Source of the DNA: CAZUGO01 sp964619935
GTDB taxonomy: Bacteria; Planctomycetota; Phycisphaerae; UBA1845; CAIVHJ01
DNA: 44,624 nucleotides
Assembly: GCA_964619935.1 (NCBI GenBank)
Contig: CAZUGO010000093.1
Location: forward strand, 1 to 44,624
Direction: 5' to 3'
Within the stretch, counting starts at the first letter, position 1; the number at the start of each line of letters is the position of its first letter. Under the pieces are notes generated by a model. The model did not search any database and had not been told where the DNA came from. It was given only the letters and a program-made list of their open reading frames with translations. The position numbers were made by a program, and so were the translations under genes. Positions 24,112-31,102 of this stretch are shown piece after piece.

Positions 24112-25092
24112 CTAGATCTGGTAATCAAGACGGATGGGTTCGACCGTGGTCACCTGCTCCGTCCTGGTCTTGCCCTTGCCTTTGCGGATGATCAACTCGG
24201 GGGCCTTGATGTTGACGGTGCAGCCATCGGGAACGCTGCTGGTCAAGAACACCGAGCCGCCGATGACCGAAGACTGCCCCACGGTGGTGTTGCCACCCAG
24301 CACGATGGCGTTGGCATATAACGTGGCGTGGTCGCCCACACTGGGATGGCGCTTGTAGCCGCGGATCAGGCGGCCACGTTCGTCCTTGGGAAAGGAGAGC
24401 GCCCCCAGGGTCACGCCCTGGTAAACCTTGACGTTGTCGCCGATCTCGGTGGTCTCCCCAATGACCACTCCGGTGCCGTGGTCGATGAAGAAGTTTCGGC
24501 CGATCTTGGCGCCGGGATGGATGTCGATTCCAGTCTCGCTGTGGGCCCATTCGGCCATCACCCGCGGCACCCACGGGATATCGAGCCGGTACATCTCGTG
24601 GGCCAGGCGATAAACGGTAACTGCCAGCAACCCGGGGTAACACATGACGATCTCCGCGGTATCGGTGGCCGCCGGGTCGCCGTCGAAGGCCGCCTGGACA
24701 TCGCCGGCCAGCTTGCTGCGGACCTCGGGCAGGGTCTCACAGAAGCTCACCACCAGGGCCTCGACCGCCTCGCGGCGCGCATCCCCGCCGACCGGACGGT
24801 GGGCGGTCTCGTCGCCGAAGCAGAAGCTGCGGTAGATTTCGACGTGCAGAATATCGCCGATTCGCGGCAACAGTTCTCCGACGTGGTAGGCGACATTGTG
24901 GGTGGTGAGGTGCTGGCGGCCCCAGTAGCCGGGATACATCAACTCCAGCAACAACTCGGTGGCGTGGATGATCCGGGTCCGAGAGGGCAGGAAGCGTTTG
25001 TCGATATGATGGGTGCGCTCGTCCGACCAGTAGCTGTCCACGATCTGCTGGACCAGCCTCGGCAAATGGCTTCCGAAACTGAACTCGGACAC
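24112..25092 (-). CDS. cysE: Serine O-acetyltransferase
   Basis: Transfers acetyl from acetyl-CoA to L-serine, giving O-acetylserine for cysteine synthesis. The 326-aa protein has an N-terminal helical domain (about 180 residues) and a C-terminal left-handed beta-helix of hexapeptide repeats. The active-site block is SETGIDIHPGAKIG with Asp190 and FIDHGTGVVIGETTEIG with His205, matching the catalytic Asp and His of CysE. YQGVTLGALSF and GDHATLYANAIVLGG are also typical. It is longer than E. coli CysE and resembles the extended serine acetyltransferases found with EpsC-type genes. The start is GTG 25092 with a near-perfect GGAGGTGA 3 nt before it. No cysK neighbour. Two selenoproteins and Cys-rich exported proteins in this genome draw on the same Cys/Ser metabolism. 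Confidence 0.92.
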   Translation of the reverse strand: MSEFSFGSHLPRLVQQIVDSYWSDERTHHIDKRFLPSRTRIIHATELLLELMYPGYWGRQHLTTHNVAYHVGELLPRIGDILHVEIYRSFCFGDETAHRPVGGDARREAVEALVVSFCETLPEVRSKLAGDVQAAFDGDPAATDTAEIVMCYPGLLAVTVYRLAHEMYRLDIPWVPRVMAEWAHSETGIDIHPGAKIGRNFFIDHGTGVVIGETTEIGDNVKVYQGVTLGALSFPKDERGRLIRGYKRHPSVGDHATLYANAIVLGGNTTVGQSSVIGGSVFLTSSVPDGCTVNIKAPELIIRKGKGKTRTEQVTTVEPIRLDYQI

Positions 25093-25232
25093 AAGTCACC
25101 TCCACGGCCGCCGGCGGGCGGGCCCCATCACGGTATCGGTCGGCGAAATTGCCAGTTTAGCCGCTGGGGTCCCAATACCGCAATCACACGGCCCGCATCC
25201 GCCGCGGACGCCGGCCGCCGACGATGATCCCC

Positions 25233-25261
25233 GCGACATTCCGGATCTCGACCTGTACAAT
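25233..25261 (+). promoter_or_regulatory. Probable sigma-70 promoter
   Basis: GCGACA (25233-25238), a 17-nt spacer and TACAAT (25256-25261) give four and five of six matches. Transcription would start near 25268, immediately at the hairpin that contains the ribosome binding site of the gene at 25286, leaving a leader of under 20 nt. Confidence 0.45.
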
Positions 25262-25264
25262 AGG

Positions 25265-25283
25265 CCAGAGGAGGACCCTCTGG
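25265..25283 (+). promoter_or_regulatory. Hairpin enclosing the ribosome binding site
   Basis: CCAGAGG (25265-25271) pairs perfectly with CCTCTGG (25277-25283) around AGGAC. The Shine-Dalgarno AGAGGAGG (25267-25274) is half in the stem and half in the loop, and the start codon follows 2 nt after the stem. Such a structure would limit translation until melted, for example by heat or a bound factor. Confidence 0.45.
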
Positions 25284-25285
25284 CG

Positions 25286-26359
25286 ATGCCGAGCCGACCC
25301 GACCTGCCCGCCATCCTGATCGTGCTGCTGTGTGCCGGCGGTGCCGCCGCCCAGAACGAGCGGTCGAATCAGACCATCACCGAGCTGGACCTGGAGCTAT
25401 CCAAGCTCTCGCAGCAGCTCGGCGACTGGGACCAGCAGTACCCGATGTTCGCCACCATGATCCAGAACCTCTGGAAGCAGAACCGTTGGGACAGCGAGGC
25501 CGACCGCTTCGCCCGGGACACCGCTTTGCGCATCGAGCAGATCCCTCCCTGGCAATTCCAGAAACGGCTTGAACTGATTGTCGACACCGTCCGCGATCGC
25601 TACGCACTCGACGACGCCCAGACCCAGCGCTTCCGTGGCCAGATCGCCCGGGACGCCTGGGGCATGACCATGAAATACGGGCAGGTCGTCATGCAGCAGA
25701 TGCAGGAGGCCCTGCAAACCCGCATGCGCGGCGAACCGTTCACGCCGGAACAGGTGGCCCGCTGGGCCGACCAGTTCGCGCCGCTGATGGCCGACTGGCA
25801 GGCGGACATGGACCGCTTCACCGACGAGTTCCGGGGCGGGCTCAACCCCACGCAGGCAGGCATCTTCGAGCGCGACGTCGAGAGCCTGCACAAACGCATG
25901 AAGTACATCATCGACTCCAGCGAATCCTGGAAGCATGGCGAGTGGCAGCCAGCGGACTGGGGGCTGCAGGACGATCCCATCCACGCCCAGGCGCTGCGCG
26001 ACGGCTTGTTGGACCCGGTGCGCCGCTTGCCGCCGATGCCGGCGCACTTCGAAACCCTGTCGATTGCCGGCGACGAGTCCACCTGGCGGCGGTACGTCCT
26101 GGAGTTCATCCGGTACTTCGCTCTTGACGAACCGCAGCGCAACGCCTGCAATGCCATTCTGGAGGACCTGATCCTGCGGGCCACGCGGTTCCGTTCAGCG
26201 CATCATGATGAGATCGCCGACGTCCCCAGGTACCAGCGCAACGTGCATGGGGCCCTCGAGCCCGTCCGCCAGATGTTCGAGGAGCTGAAATTCCGGCTGC
26301 AGCAGATCCCCACCGAGTCCCAGCGGCGAACCGCCGGACGCGCCCCCACCGCGCGGTAG
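25286..26359 (+). CDS. Exported protein of unknown function
   Basis: A 357-aa protein with a signal peptide (MPSRPDLPAILIVLLCAGGAAA, cleavage before QNERS). The mature part is rich in Gln, Arg, Asp and Trp and predicted largely helical: it includes ELDLELSKLSQQLGDWDQQYP and repeated Gln-rich amphipathic helices such as YGQVVMQQMQEALQTRM. No catalytic motif or known domain is visible to me. Helical periplasmic proteins of this type may be chaperone-like, but that is not shown. The start ATG 25286 is fixed by the signal peptide and the upstream AGAGGAGG. It probably has its own promoter and is followed by a hairpin before the dehydratase gene. Confidence 0.75.
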   Translation: MPSRPDLPAILIVLLCAGGAAAQNERSNQTITELDLELSKLSQQLGDWDQQYPMFATMIQNLWKQNRWDSEADRFARDTALRIEQIPPWQFQKRLELIVDTVRDRYALDDAQTQRFRGQIARDAWGMTMKYGQVVMQQMQEALQTRMRGEPFTPEQVARWADQFAPLMADWQADMDRFTDEFRGGLNPTQAGIFERDVESLHKRMKYIIDSSESWKHGEWQPADWGLQDDPIHAQALRDGLLDPVRRLPPMPAHFETLSIAGDESTWRRYVLEFIRYFALDEPQRNACNAILEDLILRATRFRSAHHDEIADVPRYQRNVHGALEPVRQMFEELKFRLQQIPTESQRRTAGRAPTAR

Positions 26360-26481
26360 GCCACCGAAACCTTCCATGGGGTTCGCTGAGCCCCTCGCAC
26401 AGGTCCCAACGCCCCCAAATTCACAGATTCCACTGGTGCCTGAACCGGCGGCTTCCGACAAGAAGATAGGGTCGATTGCCG

Positions 26482-26508
26482 CCCGCGGACTGGCTCAATC
26501 CGCGGGCC
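26482..26508. terminator. Nine-base-pair hairpin upstream of the dehydratase gene
   Basis: GCCCGCGGA (26482-26490) pairs perfectly with TCCGCGGGC (26500-26508) across a 9-nt loop. It lies about 120 nt past the stop at 26359 and 73 nt before the next start. It could end the upstream transcript or act in the leader of the next. The rest of 26360-26581 shows only a smaller GGGG/CCCC hairpin near 26378-26394. Confidence 0.4.
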
Positions 26509-26581
26509 GATCGCCCGCGCCGGTCACGCCGTCCGGGGTGCTGCCGGCGAACACGACGCCCGGACCGCGCCGCTGGCCGCC

Positions 26582-28510
26582 ATGACCGAGTTCCGAAGCC
26601 CTACATCCTGTGACCCGCGCGTTCGCGATATTGTCTCGGCGATCGTCCACATGGCCCTGCTGACCCTCAGCCTGCTGGTCAGTTTCGTGCTGGTCTTCAA
26701 CTTCGCCCGGACCGCCGAGTGGTTCTTCCCCCAATTCATGATGGCATTGCCAGCGGTGCTGGCGGTCAAGTACTGCGTGCTGTCGTTCACCGGCCAGCAC
26801 CAGCGCTCCTGGCGGTACGCCGGTCATCGCGACGCCCTGTCCACGGCGCTGGCCCTGGCCATTGCCACCACCATCATCGCCGGCATCTTCGCCCTGTTTC
26901 GGGAGCTGGCGGCCGGGACGGTCTGGGCCCGGATCGCCGCCTTCCCCGGCGCAGTGCTGATCAACGACTGGCTCCTGAGCGTGGCACTGGTCATGGGTGC
27001 CCGGTTCGCCGGACGCCGCTGCGTCGAGCAAGCCCGCCTGAGCGGAGCCGAAGGGAAGCGCACGCTGATCATCGGTGCCGGTGACGCCGGCGAGACTTTG
27101 CTCCGTGAGATCCAGCGCATGCCGAGGGAGCAATACGACATCGTCGGGTTCCTGGACGACGACCCCGGAAAGCTGGGCAGCCGGATTCGCGGCGTGGAGG
27201 TCATCGGGACCACCGACTGCGTCAAGTCACTGTGCGATACCCGCCGCGTCGAGCAGGTGCTGCTGGCCGTGCCGTCGGCGCCGCGGCGGCGCATCCGGCG
27301 CATCATCCAACACTGCGAGGGGGCCGGCGTCCGCTTTCGCATCGTCCCCGGGCTCGCCGAACTGATCGAAGGGCCCGTGACCATCGAGAGCCAGCTTCGG
27401 CAGGTCCGCGTGGAAGACCTGCTGCATCGCGATCCGGTGGTGCTGGACCGCGGAGCCATCGGCAGGTACCTTGGCAATCGAACGGTGCTGGTCACGGGCG
27501 CGGGCGGCTCCATCGGGTCAGAGTTGTGTCGGCAGGTCATTCAGTTCGCCCCCAAACGTCTGGTGCTGGTCGAGTACTGCGAGAACAACCTGTTTGAAAT
27601 CGAGCGCGAGCTGGGTCCGCGGTGCGGCGCCATCGCCCTGTCGGGCTGCCTGGCCGACATTTGTGACCGGGCCCGCATGGCCAACCTGTTCGCGGAATAC
27701 AACCCGGACATCGTGTGCCACGCCGCTGCGCACAAGCATGTGCCGATGTTGGAAGCCCACCCCGGAGAGGGGTTGAAGAACAACATCCTGGGAACGCGAA
27801 CGCTGGCGGATCTGGCGGTCGCCCATGGGGTCGACAAGTTCGTGTACGTCTCGACCGACAAAGCCGTCAATCCCACCAGCATCATGGGCTGCACCAAGCG
27901 CATCGCCGAGATGTACGTCCAAGGGCTCAGCGAACGACACGATACCCAGTTCATCACCGTCCGCTTCGGCAACGTCCTGAACTCGCGCGGCAGCGTGATT
28001 CCCATTTTCCAAGAGCAAATCGCCGCCGGGGGTCCGCTGACCATCACCCATCCGCAAATCACCCGTTACTTCATGACCATCCCGGAAGCCGCCCAACTGG
28101 TTCTGCAAGCCGGGTCCCTGGGACAAGGCGGTGAGATCTTTCTGCTCGAAATGGGCGAGCCGGTGCGGATCGTCGACCTGGCCCGAAATCTCATCACCCT
28201 CAGCGGTCTGACCCCGGATGTCGACATCCCCATCCGCTTCACCGGGCTGCGTCCCGGCGAGAAGCTGCACGAGGAGCTGTACATCCAGGGCGAAGGCCTG
28301 TCACCCACGCAGCACCCCAACATTCACGTGTGGCGGCATCGACCGGAAGACTGGGAGTCCTTGGTCCAAGCCCTGCCCGCCTTGTTGGCCCAGGCCGATG
28401 CAGCGACCGTTGGCGAGATCCAGGCCCGACTGGGTGAATTGGTCCCTGAATACCAGGCCGATGCCCAATCCGCCGGCCGCCGGCGAGACCCTGCCGCGGT
28501 CGCCGGCTGA
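26582..28510 (+). CDS. WbpM/PglF/FlaA1-type membrane-bound nucleotide-sugar 4,6-dehydratase
   Basis: A 642-aa polysaccharide biosynthesis protein (CapD family). Four N-terminal transmembrane helices (about 20-140) precede a first Rossmann domain (LIIGAGDAGETLLREI). The catalytic SDR domain begins with TGAGGSIG at residue 305. The active-site triad is of the long-SDR dehydratase type: T425-D-K427 and M435-x3-K439, with Met replacing the usual Tyr, as in WbpM, PglF and FlaA1. These enzymes convert UDP-GlcNAc to its 4-keto-6-deoxy form, the first step towards bacillosamine- or QuiNAc-type sugars. Start ATG 26582 directly follows GC-rich non-coding sequence with no clear Shine-Dalgarno. It probably supplies envelope or glycan sugars, in keeping with the transferase genes nearby. 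Start uncertain; function confident at family level. Confidence 0.9.
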   Translation: MTEFRSPTSCDPRVRDIVSAIVHMALLTLSLLVSFVLVFNFARTAEWFFPQFMMALPAVLAVKYCVLSFTGQHQRSWRYAGHRDALSTALALAIATTIIAGIFALFRELAAGTVWARIAAFPGAVLINDWLLSVALVMGARFAGRRCVEQARLSGAEGKRTLIIGAGDAGETLLREIQRMPREQYDIVGFLDDDPGKLGSRIRGVEVIGTTDCVKSLCDTRRVEQVLLAVPSAPRRRIRRIIQHCEGAGVRFRIVPGLAELIEGPVTIESQLRQVRVEDLLHRDPVVLDRGAIGRYLGNRTVLVTGAGGSIGSELCRQVIQFAPKRLVLVEYCENNLFEIERELGPRCGAIALSGCLADICDRARMANLFAEYNPDIVCHAAAHKHVPMLEAHPGEGLKNNILGTRTLADLAVAHGVDKFVYVSTDKAVNPTSIMGCTKRIAEMYVQGLSERHDTQFITVRFGNVLNSRGSVIPIFQEQIAAGGPLTITHPQITRYFMTIPEAAQLVLQAGSLGQGGEIFLLEMGEPVRIVDLARNLITLSGLTPDVDIPIRFTGLRPGEKLHEELYIQGEGLSPTQHPNIHVWRHRPEDWESLVQALPALLAQADAATVGEIQARLGELVPEYQADAQSAGRRRDPAAVAG

Positions 28511-28557
28511 CCGGGTCCGCAGTGGGTCTTGGCAGTCGCGATCCCTATACTACCCAC

Positions 28558-29994
28558 GTGAACGACGCCTCCGTAAGTATGCGCGGGTGGTGGGTGGCCG
28601 GCGGCGCCCTGCTCGCCGGACTGGGCTCCATGGCCGCCCTCGCCGAGCGGCTCAGCCCAGAGCAGCCTCCCGAACAACGCCCGCTGCTGTTGTTTTGCGG
28701 GTTGTACGCCATCTGCTGGGCCGGCTACGCCGCGGCCTGCCATTTCGCCCGCCGATCGGGTTCGCCGCAGGCCCTCCCACTCATCCTCGCCATCGGACTG
28801 GCGGGTCGGGGGCTGTTCCTACCCTCCGCCCTGATCCAGAGCGACGACTGCTATCGATACATCCTGGATGGCCAGTCGCTGTTGGCCGGCATCAACCCCT
28901 ATCGACTGACCCCGGAACAGGTTCGCCAGCACATCCCGGACGGCTTGATCAACGTCCACGGCCCGTCTGCCCGCCAGGTCATTGCCCGGGTCAACAACCC
29001 TGAGGTTCCGACTCTCTACCCGCCGCTGGCCCTGGCAACATTTGCGGCCGGGGCCGCGCTGGCACCTTGGCAGATCATCGGCCAGCGCGTGGTGCTGCTG
29101 GGGTGCGATCTGCTCACCCTGCTGCTTCTGCTAGCGCTCCTCCGGCAACGCGGGTTCTCGCTCACCTGGATCGTGCTGTACGCCTGGAATCCCCTGATCA
29201 TCAAGGAGATCGCCAATTCCGCCCACGCGGACAGCCTGGCCGCCCTCTGGCTGGTGGCGGTGGTCGCAGTGCTGCTGCTCCGCAACTCGGGCTCGCCATC
29301 CCCAACCTGGTGGCGCGACGGGGTCTGGTCGGCAACGTTGGGGGCCACCCTGGGCGGTGCTGTCCTGGCCAAGCTGTATCCCGCACTGCTGGCCCCCTGC
29401 TGCGTGGCCTGGATTCTGGTCCACCCGCCGCGGCGGCTGTTCAACATCGCCACCGTGATCGCAACCGGCGGTGCCGTGATCGCCCTCGGCTGTGTCCCGT
29501 TCCTGTCGGTGGGCCTGCCGCGCATGACCGAGGGCCTACGAACCTACTCGGAGCATTGGATCAATAACGCCGGAGCCTTCGAGTTGCTGGTCCGCGCATC
29601 GGATCATCCCAGAGCGGTCGCCGCCGTCACTATTGGCGGCATCGCCACGCTCAGTGCTGTGCGCCTCGCCTGCAGCCAGCGGACGGCCGACGATCTGGTG
29701 CGGGCGCTGTGCACCTGCCTGCTGGGCTGGTTGCTGTGGGCGCCGGCGTGCTTTCCGTGGTATGCCGTCGGCCCGCTGGCCGTGGCAACCGTGCAACCGC
29801 GGCGCTGGGCCGTCGTTCTGACCGGCTGCTTCGGTTGCTACTACGGGCTGCGATATGCCGAGTACCAGGGCTGGTCTGCCGGCAGGCAACTCGCCATCCG
29901 AGCGGTAGAACACGGCACCCTGTGGTTATGGCTCCTCGGCAGCGCCCTGGCGGACTTGGGAAGGTTCATCCGCAACCGGAGGCGGCCGACCTGA
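28558..29994 (+). CDS. Polytopic GT-C-type glycosyltransferase (mannosyltransferase-like)
   Basis: A 478-aa membrane protein with about eleven hydrophobic helices. The first outer loop has an acidic motif, QSDDCYRYILDGQSLLAGINPY, placed like the DxD-type motif of GT-C enzymes; LYPPLALATFAAG and YAWNPLIIKEIANSAHADSLAALWLVA follow, typical of alpha-mannosyltransferase-like proteins using polyprenyl-phosphate sugars. Substrate is unknown. It sits between the 4,6-dehydratase and the arsS-like gene on the same strand. I chose GTG 28558; ATG 28579 is an alternative. A TATACT box at 28546-28551 would place the transcript start at this GTG, so a leaderless message is possible, though no -35 fits. Membership of the arsenosugar pathway is conceivable but not shown. 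Confidence 0.78.
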   Translation: MNDASVSMRGWWVAGGALLAGLGSMAALAERLSPEQPPEQRPLLLFCGLYAICWAGYAAACHFARRSGSPQALPLILAIGLAGRGLFLPSALIQSDDCYRYILDGQSLLAGINPYRLTPEQVRQHIPDGLINVHGPSARQVIARVNNPEVPTLYPPLALATFAAGAALAPWQIIGQRVVLLGCDLLTLLLLLALLRQRGFSLTWIVLYAWNPLIIKEIANSAHADSLAALWLVAVVAVLLLRNSGSPSPTWWRDGVWSATLGATLGGAVLAKLYPALLAPCCVAWILVHPPRRLFNIATVIATGGAVIALGCVPFLSVGLPRMTEGLRTYSEHWINNAGAFELLVRASDHPRAVAAVTIGGIATLSAVRLACSQRTADDLVRALCTCLLGWLLWAPACFPWYAVGPLAVATVQPRRWAVVLTGCFGCYYGLRYAEYQGWSAGRQLAIRAVEHGTLWLWLLGSALADLGRFIRNRRRPT

Positions 29995-30011
29995 CCCCCG
30001 GGACGGCCGCG

Positions 30012-30039
30012 TTCACCTGGGCCTTTTTGCCGCTATAAT
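30012..30039 (+). promoter_or_regulatory. Promoter of the arsenosugar-type operon
   Basis: TTCACC (30012-30017), a 16-nt spacer and a perfect TATAAT (30034-30039). The transcript would start near 30046 and have a 50-nt leader to ATG 30096. I see no obvious ArsR-type operator, so arsenic control is neither supported nor excluded. Confidence 0.6.
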
Positions 30040-30095
30040 CAAGAACGCCAAACTTCCGGGGCCGGACCTGACCATCACGGCAAGTCAGAGGCAGC

Positions 30096-31091
30096 ATGCG
30101 CGAACTTCTGCCCATCTTGAAACCTGAACCCTCCCACCGCTTCCAACACCGCCTCCGGGCTGCCGGAATGCTCCCGCTGCAAGCTGGAGGGCTGACCACC
30201 CTGCAGGTCAACCTGGGCAAGCGCTGCAACCAGGCCTGCCGACACTGCCACGTGGACGCCGGGCCGCAGCGCACCGAGGAAATGACCCTGGATACGGTCG
30301 AACAGGTCATCGCCGTGCTCCGCAGGTATCCCTTCGAGACCCTGGACCTTACCGGCGGTGCGCCAGAAATCAACGCCCACTTTCGATACTTGGCGGCCAG
30401 CGCTACCGGCCTGTGCGACCGGGTCATCGACCGCTCCAACCTGACGATCTTCTTTGAACCCGGCCAAGAAGACCTGGGCGCCTTTCTGGCAAACCACGGC
30501 ATTGAGATCTCCGCATCGCTGCCGTGCTACGAGCAGGTCAATGTCGACGGTCAACGCGGCGCCGGCGTGTTTGACAATAGCATCCTGGCGCTGCAGCAAC
30601 TGAACCGCATCGGCTACGGCCACCCCGGCAGCGGCCTAATCCTCAACCTGGTGTTCAACCCCACCGGACCAGACCTGCCGCCACCCCAGCAATCGCTGGA
30701 GCACGAATACAAACGCCGCCTGCGGGAGCGCTTCGGCATCGAGTTCAATCGCCTGTACACCATCACCAACATGCCGATCAGCCGTTTTCGGCACGACTTG
30801 CAGCGCCGCGGCGGCCTGGACGCCTACATGGGCCTGCTGGAGCGGGCGTTTAATCCGGCCACCCTAGACCGCTTGATGTGCCGCTCGCTCATCTCCGTCA
30901 GCCACGAGGGGTACCTCTACGACTGCGACTTCAACCAGATGGTCGACATGAAGGTGACCGACACCGTTCCGCAACACATTCGCGATTTTGACGCCTTCGT
31001 GCTGGAGCACCGCCCGATCCGAACTGCGGCCCACTGTTTCGGTTGCACCGCCGGATCCGGTTCGTCCTGTGGCGGCACGGTGGTCTCGTGA
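30096..31091 (+). CDS. arsS: Radical SAM protein ArsS-like (arsenosugar biosynthesis), Cys form
   Basis: A 331-aa radical SAM enzyme with CNQACRHC (Cys44, Cys48, Cys51) binding the [4Fe-4S] cluster, TGGAPEIN as the SAM-binding GGE-like motif and DRSNLTIFFEPGQEDL. The C-terminal Cys-rich tail is HCFGCTAGSGSSCGG (Cys314, Cys317, Cys325). This is the architecture of ArsS, which attaches the 5'-deoxyadenosyl group to dimethylated arsenic, and of the TIGR04167 'rSAM/selenodomain' family, in which, as I recall, the last Cys is often Sec. Here it is an ordinary TGT Cys codon. Start ATG 30096 follows AGAGG. The transferase fusion starts 12 nt after its stop. The ArsS name is by family; activity on arsenic is inferred from the ArsM-like gene two genes downstream. 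Confidence 0.88.
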   Translation: MRELLPILKPEPSHRFQHRLRAAGMLPLQAGGLTTLQVNLGKRCNQACRHCHVDAGPQRTEEMTLDTVEQVIAVLRRYPFETLDLTGGAPEINAHFRYLAASATGLCDRVIDRSNLTIFFEPGQEDLGAFLANHGIEISASLPCYEQVNVDGQRGAGVFDNSILALQQLNRIGYGHPGSGLILNLVFNPTGPDLPPPQQSLEHEYKRRLRERFGIEFNRLYTITNMPISRFRHDLQRRGGLDAYMGLLERAFNPATLDRLMCRSLISVSHEGYLYDCDFNQMVDMKVTDTVPQHIRDFDAFVLEHRPIRTAAHCFGCTAGSGSSCGGTVVS

Positions 31092-31102
31092 GCGGAGGTT
31101 CC

